Shown here piece after piece: positions 1 to 9,942 of a stretch of 64,000 nucleotides of DNA. Numbering within the stretch: the stretch's first letter is position 1; every line of letters begins with the position of its first letter. A program made the translations under genes and the position numbers. A model generated the notes under the pieces. The model did no database searches and was not told where the DNA came from. It saw nothing but the letters and a program-made list of their open reading frames with translations. The stretch is from an uncultured Alphaproteobacteria bacterium (lineage in GTDB: Bacteria > Pseudomonadota > Alphaproteobacteria > HIMB59), in the NCBI GenBank assembly GCA_902621205.1, contig CACNLH010000004.1, forward strand, positions 1 through 64,000, written 5' to 3'.

Positions 1-154
1 GAATTTTAGCCATCTTACCAAATAAATTAATAAAATTATCCTCTTCACCATAAACTGTACTCGGTCTTACGATAATATGATTGGTATTATTATTTTCAAT
101 AAATTCTTCGCCCATTTTTTTGCTAATTAAATAATTTTGATAAATACAAAAATT
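1..154 (-). pseudogene. Partial NDUFA9-like SDR, central piece, inverted
   Basis: The minus strand is open from about base 154 to the window edge. It encodes an extended-SDR segment with the active-site motif YLISK (YxxxK), then KMGEEF and a segment reading RPSTVYGEEDNFINLFGKMAKI. This pattern is typical of the complex I NDUFA9 subunit family (NAD-dependent epimerase-like proteins). An in-frame TAG at 157-155 lies just upstream, so no N-terminus is attached here. The C-terminal part of what seems to be the same protein lies on the opposite strand immediately to the right (127-456). The family often sits beside uppP and gltDB in Alphaproteobacteria, which agrees with the neighbours. It could be a true inversion breakpoint or an amplification/assembly chimera. 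Family call fairly sure; biological state uncertain. Confidence 0.6.
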
Positions 155-456
155 CTAATTTAGCAGCTGTAGGTAATGAGATATTTACTTTTAAAGAAAT
201 TTTAAGTCATGTATTCATGTCTTTGAAAAAAAAGGAAAGATTTTTTTATATGCCTTCTTTTCTTGCAATCCTCCAAGGCAAAATATTAGAAAAACTTCCT
301 AAACCTTTATTTACTTATGATCAGTATGTAACTCTTTCACATGATAGTATATCAGAGGGAAGTCAAAAATTAGTCACCAAGATATTGAAACAAGATCTGT
401 CAAATATGAAAATTATTACTTCAGAGTATCTTAAAAAGTTTATTGATAGAGTTTAA
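127..456 (+). pseudogene. Partial NDUFA9-like SDR, C-terminal piece
   Basis: The plus frame is open from base 127, just after a TAA at 124-126. The ORF track's ATG at 217 is internal: codons upstream of it read NLAAVGNEIFTFKEIL, which continues the family's 'Gxexytfxeil' segment. The following ILEKLPKPLFTYDQY matches the 'lPkPpLTrDQ' stretch near the C-terminus of NDUFA9-family proteins. About 110 codons are present, roughly the last third of a typical 310-330 residue protein. The catalytic YxxxK part is on the minus strand to the left. The 3' end overlaps the convergent uppP by 4 bp. I treat it as the tail of a rearranged gene rather than an independent 79-aa protein. Confidence 0.6.
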
Positions 457-1208
457 TAAACATAAATTAACAAGACTATGCCTATCAAGATTCTATAAAC
501 AACAAACGGTGTGAAACTAATTTTATTTATAAAATTAATAAAAATAGAAATTGTGATATAAGCTGCAAAAAATGATGAAAAAAAAACTATATATAGACCC
601 TTATCAATAATAACATTCTCAAAATCACTTATATTTGAAAAAAAAGATAGCCCAATAATAGGTATACCCATATACAAACTGTAGATAGAAGAATATTTAC
701 GGTCTTCTCCAAATAACCTAAAGGCAATGATACAACTTCCTGCTCTACTAAAACCTGGTAAAAAGGCAAGACACTGAAAAAAACCAGCTAAAATAAACTT
801 GGCACTTTTGCTTTTAATGACAAATTTAAATTTATTTGGTTTGTCTGAGATATAGAGCAATATTGCTCCTATAATTGAGGTGTATCCTATTAACTTTAAG
901 CTAATAAAACTTAAATTATAAAATTTTAGTATTATGCCCAGAAATACTGCTGGAATAGTTGCATAAAATATTATCTTAAAGTTGGCTTTAATATTTGATT
1001 TTGAAAAATGTTTATGTGCAAACAGATATATTAACAAAGCTAATAAAGAGGCAAAGTGAGCAGATGTTTCATATAAATAGTTTCTTGATTCTGTGTTCCT
1101 ATAAAGTATTTCTAAGATATTTATGTGACCGCTTGAACTAATGGGGATAAATTCAGTAATTCCTTGTATTAAACCATAAAAAATATAAAAAAAACCATCA
1201 TTAGTCAT
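453..1208 (-). CDS. uppP: Undecaprenyl-diphosphatase UppP (BacA family)
   Basis: Integral membrane phosphatase that converts undecaprenyl diphosphate to undecaprenyl phosphate, recycling the lipid carrier for peptidoglycan and surface polysaccharide. The N-terminus shows the family motif QGITEFIPISSSGH (Q15, E19, H28). The second motif PGFSRAGSC is at about 151-159, with Arg155, in place of the usual PGtSRSGaT. Many hydrophobic segments agree with a polytopic inner-membrane protein. At 251 aa it is slightly shorter than the usual 260-275. ATG start at 1208, divergent from gltD with a 95 bp shared upstream region. The 3' end overlaps the NDUFA9-like fragment by 4 bp. Identification is firm. 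Confidence 0.93.
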   Translation of the reverse strand: MTNDGFFYIFYGLIQGITEFIPISSSGHINILEILYRNTESRNYLYETSAHFASLLALLIYLFAHKHFSKSNIKANFKIIFYATIPAVFLGIILKFYNLSFISLKLIGYTSIIGAILLYISDKPNKFKFVIKSKSAKFILAGFFQCLAFLPGFSRAGSCIIAFRLFGEDRKYSSIYSLYMGIPIIGLSFFSNISDFENVIIDKGLYIVFFSSFFAAYITISIFINFINKISFTPFVVYRILIGIVLLIYVY

Positions 1209-1303
1209 AATATATTACCATTTATTGGTTTACTAAGTCTTATAATCTTTATATTAATACCATCCGATTTATTTGTAGGAAAATAAAGTAATATTTTATT
1301 ATC

Positions 1304-2716
1304 ATGTTAGAGTTCCATAAAAAAAAACCAAAGAATCCATCTAAAACTGAACCTGAAAAAAGGATAAAGGATTTTCAGGAGATTTATAGTCAGTTTGGTA
1401 AAAATGACTCTGTAGAACAATCGTCAAGATGCTCACAATGCGGAATACCATATTGTCAAATTCATTGTCCTTTAAACAATAATATACCAGATTGGCTTCG
1501 TTACATCGCTGAAGGCCGATTAGAAGAAGCTTATCAAGTATCCGCTTCTACAAATGCATTCCCAGAGGTATGTGGGAGGGTCTGTCCTCAAGATCGATTG
1601 TGTGAGGGCAACTGCGTTGTTGAACAGGCAGGCTTTGGTGCAATTACAATTGGTAATTTAGAAAAATATCTAACAGAAATAGCATGGGAAAAAGGATGGG
1701 TTAGAAACCTATCATCACAAAACCAATACAAGCAGAAAGTTGCAATAATAGGATCGGGCCCTGCAGGAATGGCTGCATCAGCCTATTTAACTCAAAATGG
1801 ATATCAAGTAGATGTTTTTGAAAAGAATGACAGAGCTGGTGGTTTAATGATTTATGGCATACCAAACTTTAAATTAGATAAAAAAATTGTTGAAAGAAGA
1901 ACGGAGTGGCTCACAGAGAGTGGCGTTACATTCAACTTAAACACGGAAGTTGGGAAAAATATCTCCTTTCAAGATTTGGAAAAAGATTATGATGCAATAT
2001 TAATTGCAACTGGAGTATACAAAGCTAGACAATTGGATATTGACACCTCATCAGTCAATAATAGCATTCCTGCTTTAGATTTTTTAATTGAGAGTAACAG
2101 AACTGGTTTAGGTGACTCTCCCTCAAAAAATAAATATCTCACAGCAAAAGATAAACATGTAGTTGTTATTGGTGGAGGCGATACTGCTATGGATTGTGTC
2201 AGAACAGCGATTAGACAGCAGGCAAAAGAGGTTACTTGTCTCTACAGAAGAAACAAAGAAAATATGCCAGGATCAGCAAGAGAAGTTTTAAATGCAGAAC
2301 AAGAGGGTATCAAATTTAATTGGCTATCTGTTCCCTCTAAAATTATCAGCGATAGCTCTACCGCAACGAGTATGACATACAAAGTGGCTACATTAGGAGA
2401 GGTGGACGAGAGTGGAAGAAGAAAACCAATTGACACTGGTGTTGAAAAACAAATAAAAAGTGACTTAATTATTCAAGCCCTTGGTTTTGAGCCTGAAGAT
2501 TTAAACCATAATTTCAAAACAAATATTGAATTAACTAGCTGGAAAACGGTTAAAGTTGATTTTAAAAAGTTTCAAACTAATAATCCAAAGATTTTTGCTG
2601 CAGGGGATATTGTTAGAGGCGCCTCTCTCGTTGTTTGGGCGATACATGATGGCCGAGAAGTTGCAAAATCTATTCATAATTTTTTACAGAATTCGAAAAT
2701 TAAAAAAGCATCATGA
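1304..2716 (+). CDS. gltD: Glutamate synthase, small (beta) subunit
   Basis: Small subunit of NADPH-dependent glutamate synthase (GOGAT). It oxidises NADPH with FAD and passes electrons through iron-sulfur clusters to GltB. Cysteine clusters C43/C46/C51/C55 (CSQCGIPYCQIHC) and C90/C94/C100/C104 (CGRVCPQDRLCEGNC) lie in the N-terminal ferredoxin-like domain. The FAD dinucleotide fold VAIIGSGPAGMAAS is at about 146-160, and the NADPH fold VVVIGGGDTAMD near 285-297. Length 470 aa is usual. The stop overlaps the gltB ATG (ATGA), so the two are translationally coupled, with the small subunit first. Confidence 0.96.
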   Translation: MLEFHKKKPKNPSKTEPEKRIKDFQEIYSQFGKNDSVEQSSRCSQCGIPYCQIHCPLNNNIPDWLRYIAEGRLEEAYQVSASTNAFPEVCGRVCPQDRLCEGNCVVEQAGFGAITIGNLEKYLTEIAWEKGWVRNLSSQNQYKQKVAIIGSGPAGMAASAYLTQNGYQVDVFEKNDRAGGLMIYGIPNFKLDKKIVERRTEWLTESGVTFNLNTEVGKNISFQDLEKDYDAILIATGVYKARQLDIDTSSVNNSIPALDFLIESNRTGLGDSPSKNKYLTAKDKHVVVIGGGDTAMDCVRTAIRQQAKEVTCLYRRNKENMPGSAREVLNAEQEGIKFNWLSVPSKIISDSSTATSMTYKVATLGEVDESGRRKPIDTGVEKQIKSDLIIQALGFEPEDLNHNFKTNIELTSWKTVKVDFKKFQTNNPKIFAAGDIVRGASLVVWAIHDGREVAKSIHNFLQNSKIKKAS

Positions 2717-5700
2717 AAGATAATCCATCAGAAATTTTCAAAATAAATAGACAAAAACTAAAGGATAATCACGTTTATAGTGAAAAATATGAACATGATA
2801 ATTGTGGTGTAGGTTTAGTTGCTTCAATAAGCGGTGAGTCAAGAAGAGATATAGTCGAAAAAGGAGTTGAGGCACTTAAGGCAGTATTCCATAGAGGTGC
2901 GGTCGATGCTGATGGCAAAACTGGAGATGGTGCTGGTATTATGTTAGAGGTTTCAAATTCTTTTTTCAGCAAACAAGTTTTAAAAATGGGTCACAGAACA
3001 ACTAAAGACTCTGTGTTAGGTGTGGGTATGATTTTTCTTCCTAAAAGAGATTTTGGAGCTCAAGAAAAATGCAGAGCTATCGTTGAATATGAAATAATAA
3101 AATCTGGAATGAATCTGTTCGGATGGAGACAGGTTCCTGTAAATACAGAAATCATTGGTGAAAAAGCTAACTATACTAAACCAGAAATTGAACAAATAAT
3201 TTTCTCACCTAAAGAAAAAACACCTGATATCGAAAAGAAACTTTATTTAACAAGAAAAAGGATAGAGAACAAAATTAAAGCACAGAGTATAAATGATTTT
3301 TATGTTTGCTCTTTATCGACACAAACAATTGTTTATAAAGGTATGTTTTTAGCTGAACAGTTATCAGAGTTTTATCCAGATTTACTTGATAATGAATTTA
3401 CTTCTAAATTTGCCATTTACCATCAAAGATATTCTACCAACACATTTCCTACATGGTCCTTGGCGCAACCATTTCGAGTTTTAGCTCATAATGGTGAAAT
3501 TAATACTCTAAAGGGAAATATAAATTGGATGAGTGCACACGAACCAAGAATTACACACCCCTTTTTTAACGAGAGAATTAACGATTTGAAACCGATACTC
3601 GATCCAGACGCCTCTGACTCTGCTTCGCTTGATGCTGCTTTTGAACTGTTTGTTCAAACTGATAGGGACTTGCCGATGGCAAAATCAATGATAATTCCTG
3701 AGTCTTGGTCTAATCGACCTGATTTATCTGATCAATTAAAGGCCATGTACGCTTATTGTAACGCTGTTATTGAGCCATGGGACGGACCGGCAGCTGTCTG
3801 CGGAAATTTTGGAGATTGGATAATTTCCGGCATGGACAGAAACGGGTTAAGACCTCTTCGATACATACTAACGGATGACGACTTACTAATTTCAGGGTCT
3901 GAAGTTGGAATGATTAATATAGATGAGAAAAATATTACAAAAAAAGGCAGAGTTGGGCCTGGTGAACTTATAGCAGTTAATTATAAAGAGAATAAGTTTT
4001 ATGAGAGCTTTGAATTAAAAGAATTACTTAGTAAACGTAATAATTACTCAGATTGGAATCAAAAAACTATAAAGTTAGATAACATCTTATCTAATGACAT
4101 AATTTACGAACCATCACCTGAGGATGAAGAAAATGTTTTTCAAATTGCAAAATCATTTAATTTAACATTAGAAACTCTTGATTTAATTTTAGACCCTATG
4201 GTTAAAACAGGACAAGAGGCTATTGGATCAATGGGAGACGATGCACCCTTAAGTGTGCTCACTGAAAGATACCGAGGCCTTCATAGTTTCTTTAAACAAA
4301 ATTTTGCTCAAGTAACAAACCCTCCAATTGATAGCCTAAGGGAACAAGTTGTAATGAGTTTAAAAACTAGGCTTGGAAACCTTGGAAATATTGTAGAAGA
4401 AGACTCTGAACAATGTAATTTGGTACTTTTAGAGAGCCCTTTATTATTAGATAATGAACTGGAGACATTAAAAAGTCATTTATCAAAGCATACAACAGAG
4501 ATTGACTGTACTTATAAATTAAATGAAGAGACTAACTTCTTAAATGAAATCCAAAGAATATGTTCTGAGGCTGAACAAGCAGTTAGGTCTGGTTCTCAAC
4601 ATCTAATTATTACTGATAATAATATTAATAAAGACAGAATTGCTTTACCTATGATACTTGCAACTAGTGCTGTTCATAGTTATTTAATAAAAAATAATTT
4701 AAGGACTTTTACTTCTTTAAACGTTTCTTCTAGAGAGTGTCTTGACGTACACTACTTTGCAGTACTTATTGGTGTTGGTGCTACTACTGTTAATGCTTCT
4801 TTAGTGGAAAAACTGATTTCAAATAGGTATAAAAAAAATATTTATCAGAATACTGATTATCCTCAACTAATTAAAAACTTTAAAAAATCTATAGAGAAAG
4901 GACTAAGAAAAATTATTAGTAAAATGGGAATTTCAGTAATTAGCTCATATCGCGGTGGAAGAAATTTTGAAATAATTGGCTTAAGTAGAAGCATGGTTGA
5001 GAGTTTTTTTCCAGGAATGTCTTCTAGAATTTCTGGTATCGGATTAGACGGTTTAGAAAAAAGAGTAAGGCGACAGCATGAGGTATCATTTAAATCTGAT
5101 AATGTAATTTTAGATATAGGTGGTGAGTATAGATTTAGAGCTAATAGCGAAGCACACGCTTATGAGGGTGTTTCAATACATATGCTTCAAGAAGCTGTAA
5201 CCAGAGACTCATATAACCTTTATAAAAAATATACTTCAAGAATTTATAGCTCCAAACCAATTCAAATAAGGGATTTACTTCAATTTAATGAAAGTAGCAA
5301 TTCTCTAAATTTAGATAATGTAGAGAGTATTTCTGAAATAAGAAAAAGCTTTGTATCCCCTGGAATTTCACTTGGTGCTCTTAGCCCTGAGGCTCATGAG
5401 ACATTGGCTATTGCAATGAACAGAATAGGTTCAAAGTCAGATAGCGGAGAAGGAGGAGAGGATGCAAGAAGATATTCCAAATTAAAAAATGGTGATAATC
5501 CAAGTTCAGCAATTAAACAAGTTGCAAGCGGAAGATTTGGTGTGACCGCGGAATATTTGAATAACTGTTCAGAATTAGAAATTAAAATAGCCCAAGGTGC
5601 TAAGCCTGGAGAAGGTGGTCAATTACCTGGATTTAAGGTTACTGATTTAATAGCTAAATTAAGACATAGTACAAAAGGTGTAACGCTTATTAGCCCTCCG

Positions 5701-7227
5701 CCACATCATGATATTTATTCTATAGAGGATCTTGCTCAACTTATATACGACTTAAAACAAATCAATCCAACAGCAAAGGTTTGTGTAAAACTAGTCGCGC
5801 AATCAGGAATAGGAACTGTTGCTGCCGGTGTCGCAAAGGCCAAAGCTGATGTAATTTTAGTTTCAGGACACTCAGGCGGTACAGGGGCAAGTCCTCAGTC
5901 AAGTATTAAGTATGTTGGCCTTCCATGGGAATTGGGAATAAGTGAGGTTCACCAAATTTTAGCTTTAAATGGTTTAAGAGACAAAGTTCTTCTTAGAACA
6001 GACGGAGGTATCAAAACAGGAAAAGATATTGTTATTGCTGCAATATTAGGAGCTGAGGAATACGGTATCGGTACAGCTTCATTAGTTGCTATGGGATGTA
6101 TTATGGTAAGACAATGTCACTCAAATACTTGTCCAGTTGGTGTATGTACCCAAGATGAAAAACTTCGTGAAAAATTTGGAGGAACTCCTGAAAAAGTTGT
6201 AAATTTGTTTTCATTTATTGCCGAAGAAGTCAGAGAAATTCTGGCATCTTTAGGTTACAAATCCTTAAAGGATATTATTGGTAAAACAGAATTATTATCT
6301 CAAATTCATTATGGATCTAGTGATTTAGATAATCTTGACTTAAATCCTATATTAACAAAGATCGATGATGGCAAAATTTATGATTACCATTCTATAAAAA
6401 AACGAAACGATGTACCAAAAACACTTGATGATCAGTTCGAAAAAGATGGAAAAGACTTTATTAACTCAGGTCAAAAAATTGAATTAACATACAATATACA
6501 AAATACATTACGAACAATAGGAACTAAAATTTCATCTATAATTACAAGAAAATATGGAATGAATACCTTATCTGAAGATCATGTCACTCTAAAACTAAGA
6601 GGCTCAGCTGGTCAGTCCTTAGGAGCATTCGCCGTCAAGGGTCTTACTTTAAAAGTGTTTGGCGATGCGAATGACTATGTAGGCAAAGGTCTTTCTGGAG
6701 GAAAGATTATCGTTCAGCCAAGAAACTCATTTACTCAACCTAGTCATGAAAATGTAATCATTGGAAATGTCACCCTTTATGGAGCTACTGATGGAAGGTT
6801 ATATGCTTCTGGTCAAGCAGGGGATAGATTTTGTGTCAGAAACTCAGGTGCACTTGCAATTGTCGAAGGATGTGGTGCTAATGGCTGTGAGTATATGACA
6901 GGTGGTTCTGCAATTATTTTAGGAGATGTTGGTGATAACTTTGGTGCTGGGATGACTGGTGGTTCTGCATTTATTTATTCTGAACAAAAGAATATTTCTG
7001 ATTTGATGAACATGGAAACAATAGGGCTTTATGAAATAGATAATAAAGATTGGAAAAACCATATTCTAGATCTTTTAAAAGATTTCTACAAAGAGACTAA
7101 ATCAAAAAGAGCTGAGTTTATTATTGAAAATTATGAATCTGAGATAAAAAAATTTGCTCACGTCGTTCCTAATGAAGTGATTGATAAACTAGAATTTCCA
7201 GTTACAAAAAAATCAAAAATAGCTTAA
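2713..7227 (+). CDS. gltB: Glutamate synthase, large (alpha) subunit
   Basis: Large GOGAT subunit. It hydrolyses glutamine, channels ammonia and makes glutamate from 2-oxoglutarate on FMN. The N-terminal Ntn-type amidotransferase domain has the expected catalytic cysteine at C31 in DNCGVGLVAS, implying removal of a 30-residue propeptide. The FMN/synthase domain contains PGEGGQLPG and SGHSGGTGASP. The 3Fe-4S cysteines are C1129, C1135 and C1140 (CIMVRQCHSNTC). The C-terminal GXGXG beta-helix shows repeated glycine-rich turns such as GADRLYASG-like repeats and GGSAIILG. Length 1504 aa is full size. It overlaps gltD by 4 bp, and its stop overlaps the convergent hydrolase by 4 bp. No defect seen. 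Confidence 0.97.
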   Translation: MKDNPSEIFKINRQKLKDNHVYSEKYEHDNCGVGLVASISGESRRDIVEKGVEALKAVFHRGAVDADGKTGDGAGIMLEVSNSFFSKQVLKMGHRTTKDSVLGVGMIFLPKRDFGAQEKCRAIVEYEIIKSGMNLFGWRQVPVNTEIIGEKANYTKPEIEQIIFSPKEKTPDIEKKLYLTRKRIENKIKAQSINDFYVCSLSTQTIVYKGMFLAEQLSEFYPDLLDNEFTSKFAIYHQRYSTNTFPTWSLAQPFRVLAHNGEINTLKGNINWMSAHEPRITHPFFNERINDLKPILDPDASDSASLDAAFELFVQTDRDLPMAKSMIIPESWSNRPDLSDQLKAMYAYCNAVIEPWDGPAAVCGNFGDWIISGMDRNGLRPLRYILTDDDLLISGSEVGMINIDEKNITKKGRVGPGELIAVNYKENKFYESFELKELLSKRNNYSDWNQKTIKLDNILSNDIIYEPSPEDEENVFQIAKSFNLTLETLDLILDPMVKTGQEAIGSMGDDAPLSVLTERYRGLHSFFKQNFAQVTNPPIDSLREQVVMSLKTRLGNLGNIVEEDSEQCNLVLLESPLLLDNELETLKSHLSKHTTEIDCTYKLNEETNFLNEIQRICSEAEQAVRSGSQHLIITDNNINKDRIALPMILATSAVHSYLIKNNLRTFTSLNVSSRECLDVHYFAVLIGVGATTVNASLVEKLISNRYKKNIYQNTDYPQLIKNFKKSIEKGLRKIISKMGISVISSYRGGRNFEIIGLSRSMVESFFPGMSSRISGIGLDGLEKRVRRQHEVSFKSDNVILDIGGEYRFRANSEAHAYEGVSIHMLQEAVTRDSYNLYKKYTSRIYSSKPIQIRDLLQFNESSNSLNLDNVESISEIRKSFVSPGISLGALSPEAHETLAIAMNRIGSKSDSGEGGEDARRYSKLKNGDNPSSAIKQVASGRFGVTAEYLNNCSELEIKIAQGAKPGEGGQLPGFKVTDLIAKLRHSTKGVTLISPPPHHDIYSIEDLAQLIYDLKQINPTAKVCVKLVAQSGIGTVAAGVAKAKADVILVSGHSGGTGASPQSSIKYVGLPWELGISEVHQILALNGLRDKVLLRTDGGIKTGKDIVIAAILGAEEYGIGTASLVAMGCIMVRQCHSNTCPVGVCTQDEKLREKFGGTPEKVVNLFSFIAEEVREILASLGYKSLKDIIGKTELLSQIHYGSSDLDNLDLNPILTKIDDGKIYDYHSIKKRNDVPKTLDDQFEKDGKDFINSGQKIELTYNIQNTLRTIGTKISSIITRKYGMNTLSEDHVTLKLRGSAGQSLGAFAVKGLTLKVFGDANDYVGKGLSGGKIIVQPRNSFTQPSHENVIIGNVTLYGATDGRLYASGQAGDRFCVRNSGALAIVEGCGANGCEYMTGGSAIILGDVGDNFGAGMTGGSAFIYSEQKNISDLMNMETIGLYEIDNKDWKNHILDLLKDFYKETKSKRAEFIIENYESEIKKFAHVVPNEVIDKLEFPVTKKSKIA

Positions 7228-7949
7228 ATAAATTTAGATAGGGTTATTAAACTATCTTTATCAGATAAGCTATGATCTGCATGTTTAATGTAAATATTTT
7301 TAAAGTTTTTAAATTTTTTATTAAAATAGAAACTATCATTATATCCATACGGAACAGCTTTGTCTTGGCCCCCATGAAGGAAAATAGTTTCACCTGAAAA
7401 ATTACCCTTAATTTTTTTAATTAGATATTTTTTACTTCTTTTAAATAGTTCCGGAGAGTAATAATACGCAAAATCAGAACTAACCTTTTGTTTTACGATC
7501 TTATTGTTTTTAATTTTATTTTTTTGATGAATATTAAAATTTTTCCAAATTAACTTTGTAGTAAAATCTGGTGCAGGGGCAATACCTATAAGTTTTGTAA
7601 CTTTGCTTGGATGTATCAAAGCATATATGATCGCAACCCATCCACCCATACTACTGCCAACCAGAATGAAATTCTTTATTTTTAAGTATGTTATAATATT
7701 GACTAGATCATTATACCAATCACTAATACCAAAGTTAGTGAATTTACCACTAGATCTACCATGCCCTTGAAAGTCGAAACACAAATATGAAATTTTATTT
7801 TTTTTGCAATAATTATTTAAAAAATTAGACTTTTTACCATCCTTATCAGATAATAAACCATGTAAAAAAATCAGAGTTTTTTTACTTCTTTTGTAATATC
7901 TATAAGATATTTTAACATCATCTTTTTTATAAAAGCTTAGTTTTGACAC
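7224..7949 (-). CDS. Alpha/beta hydrolase
   Basis: Small serine hydrolase of the alpha/beta fold. The oxyanion-hole LHG is at about 29-31. The nucleophile elbow GSSMGG has the likely Ser100. A late-strand acid is in GGQDKAVP, and the C-terminal histidine is in HADHSL. The closest generic type is a BAAT/acyl-aminoacyl-peptidase-like or monoacylglycerol-lipase-like hydrolase of about 240 residues. The substrate cannot be told. No signal peptide, so probably cytoplasmic. The start is GTG at 7949, overlapping by 7 bp the TTG start of the divergent glycosyltransferase. The 3' end overlaps gltB. Confidence 0.8.
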   Translation of the reverse strand: MSKLSFYKKDDVKISYRYYKRSKKTLIFLHGLLSDKDGKKSNFLNNYCKKNKISYLCFDFQGHGRSSGKFTNFGISDWYNDLVNIITYLKIKNFILVGSSMGGWVAIIYALIHPSKVTKLIGIAPAPDFTTKLIWKNFNIHQKNKIKNNKIVKQKVSSDFAYYYSPELFKRSKKYLIKKIKGNFSGETIFLHGGQDKAVPYGYNDSFYFNKKFKNFKNIYIKHADHSLSDKDSLITLSKFI

Positions 7950-9037
7950 AGATTAAAAATACAAAAAAAATAACTTGTTTACAAATTATTCCAACCATGG
8001 GTATTGGAGGTATTGAGACTGGTGTGAGAGATATTGCAAATTACCTTAATAAAAAAAAAATTGATAACTATATTTTATGTGAAAGCAGCAACAAAAATTT
8101 AAAAGTTAAAGGTCTAAAAATAATAAAATTAGACAATTTAAAATTTAAAAACATTTTCGATCAAAACAAAATCAAAATGCAAATACAACAATTAATAAGA
8201 AAAAAAAGAATAAATTTAGTTCATATCTCTTCAAGAGCGCCAGCTTTTTTTCTTATTAAATATATTAAAAATTTAAATATAAAAGTTGTTACAAGTGTTC
8301 ACAACAAATATGAGTCAAAATCATTTTTAAAAGATTGGTATAACAGTTTTTTATTGAAGGGCGATGCTATAATTTTTAACTCAAATTTTGTCAAAAAAAC
8401 ATATGAGCATAAATTTAATGATAAAACTAAACTACATGTTATTCCAAGGGGCATAGATACAAATTACTTTTCACCATCGAGAAAAAAACTTGTTAGTAAA
8501 AGTATTTTCATACCCTCGAGGATTTCAAGTTGGAAAGGGCATGAATTATTACTAAATTACTTCTCATTATTGCAGCAAAAGCACAAAGACACATTCAATA
8601 TTCACATTGTATCTTTAAATAAAAGTAAAGAAGAAAAAAAAATACAATTACTAATTAATAAATTAAATATATCAAAAAAAATTATAATTCACAAACCTAC
8701 ATTAGATGTAAAAAAACTGTATCAAGGGGCATACTTGGTTGTAAATATCTCTAAGAGACCCGAAGGGTTTGGTAGAACTGTTTCTGAGGCATTATCCGTA
8801 TCTAAAGTTGTTATAGCGCCTAATCAAGGTGGTACTAAAGAGCAACTTCTTAAATTTAATAAAAATTTGTTATTTGATGTTAAATCTTTTAAATCATTCC
8901 AAAAAACTTTTAAATATGCTTTAAAAAATTATAAAGAAATATCAAAAAAAGGAAGATCTTATGTAGAAAAAAATTACTCATCTGATCTTATGTGCAGAAA
9001 AACTTTGGATATTTATAATCATTTAATAAATTCATGA
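7943..9037 (+). CDS. Glycosyltransferase, GT4 (GT-B fold)
   Basis: Retaining glycosyltransferase of the GT4 type, probably acting on surface polysaccharide or LPS. The N-terminal donor-proximal loop is MGIGGIETG. The second Rossmann half carries FIPSRISSWKGHELLL and the EX7E motif PEGFGRTVSEAL. Length 364 aa is normal. The first possible start that keeps the conserved strand LQIIPTMGIGG is TTG at 7943, because the next ATG lies inside that motif. The start region overlaps the GTG start of the divergent hydrolase by 7 bp. The stop overlaps the next glycosyltransferase (ATGA). Donor and acceptor unknown. Confidence 0.85.
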   Translation: MTQIKNTKKITCLQIIPTMGIGGIETGVRDIANYLNKKKIDNYILCESSNKNLKVKGLKIIKLDNLKFKNIFDQNKIKMQIQQLIRKKRINLVHISSRAPAFFLIKYIKNLNIKVVTSVHNKYESKSFLKDWYNSFLLKGDAIIFNSNFVKKTYEHKFNDKTKLHVIPRGIDTNYFSPSRKKLVSKSIFIPSRISSWKGHELLLNYFSLLQQKHKDTFNIHIVSLNKSKEEKKIQLLINKLNISKKIIIHKPTLDVKKLYQGAYLVVNISKRPEGFGRTVSEALSVSKVVIAPNQGGTKEQLLKFNKNLLFDVKSFKSFQKTFKYALKNYKEISKKGRSYVEKNYSSDLMCRKTLDIYNHLINS

Positions 9038-9942
9038 ATATTCTAGTAATTAAACATGGTTCACTTGGTGATTTAGTCTTATCATTTGGAGCTATTAAAA
9101 CTTTAAGAGAAAATTATCCAAACTCGAACATATACTTACTCACTCAGTCTAACTATAAACAAATTTTTAAAAACTTACCTTATGTGAATGAAATTTTAGT
9201 TGATAATAGGATATTAATTTTCCCTTCAATAAAAAATATTTTGAAAAAAGTTAAAGAAAAAAAAATAGATTTATTAATTGATTTACAAAATTCAAATAGA
9301 ACAGAAATTTATAATTTTTTTATTAAGATGTTTACTAAATGTAAAATCTTATCTGCAAGAAAATTTTCAAGTTTCAAATATAAGCAAAAAAAACTTGGTA
9401 TTCAACACATCACAAAAAACCATCAAGAACAATTAAAATATCTGAAAATAAATAATTACTCACAACCTGATTTAAATTGGATGCTTAAAGGTAATACAAA
9501 ACCATCAAATAAAGTAATTTTTATACCAGGGACATCTAAATCTGGAGAATATAAAAAATGGCCTTCGGATAAATATGCCCAAGTAGCAAAGTATTTAGTT
9601 GGTAGAAACTATGAAGTTTATCTAACAGGCTCTGATTTGGATTTAGATACAATTAATGAAATAATTAAATTGTGTCCAGAGTCTAAAAATAAAATCAATG
9701 AATCAAAGATTGAGGATTTCTATCAATTATGTAATTCTTCTGAGTTAGTCATTACAAATGACACAGGACCAGCCCATATTGCAGGTTTAACAAATAAAAA
9801 CGTAATTTGGTTAGCAAATGATAACGAAATTTCTCGATCATGTTACCCTCTAGGGAATAATTTACATAAAATCACGGCATCTAACGTAAAAAATATTAGT
9901 GTGAACATTATTATCAATAAAATAGAACAAATATTAAAATAA
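9034..9942 (+). CDS. Glycosyltransferase family 9 (heptosyltransferase-like)
   Basis: Member of the ADP-heptose:LPS heptosyltransferase family (GT9). The N-terminal MNILVIKHGSLGDLVLSFGAIKTL matches the ILvIrhgslGDvvlalP motif. The C-terminal half has the donor-site stretch FIPGTSKSGEYKKWPSDKYAQVA and the signature VITNDTGPAHIAGL. Length 302 aa is near the family's usual 300-350. It overlaps the preceding GT4 by 4 bp, so the pair probably act on the same glycan, likely LPS core. Exact sugar specificity (WaaC/WaaF/WaaQ type) is not decidable from motifs alone. Confidence 0.86.
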   Translation: MNILVIKHGSLGDLVLSFGAIKTLRENYPNSNIYLLTQSNYKQIFKNLPYVNEILVDNRILIFPSIKNILKKVKEKKIDLLIDLQNSNRTEIYNFFIKMFTKCKILSARKFSSFKYKQKKLGIQHITKNHQEQLKYLKINNYSQPDLNWMLKGNTKPSNKVIFIPGTSKSGEYKKWPSDKYAQVAKYLVGRNYEVYLTGSDLDLDTINEIIKLCPESKNKINESKIEDFYQLCNSSELVITNDTGPAHIAGLTNKNVIWLANDNEISRSCYPLGNNLHKITASNVKNISVNIIINKIEQILK

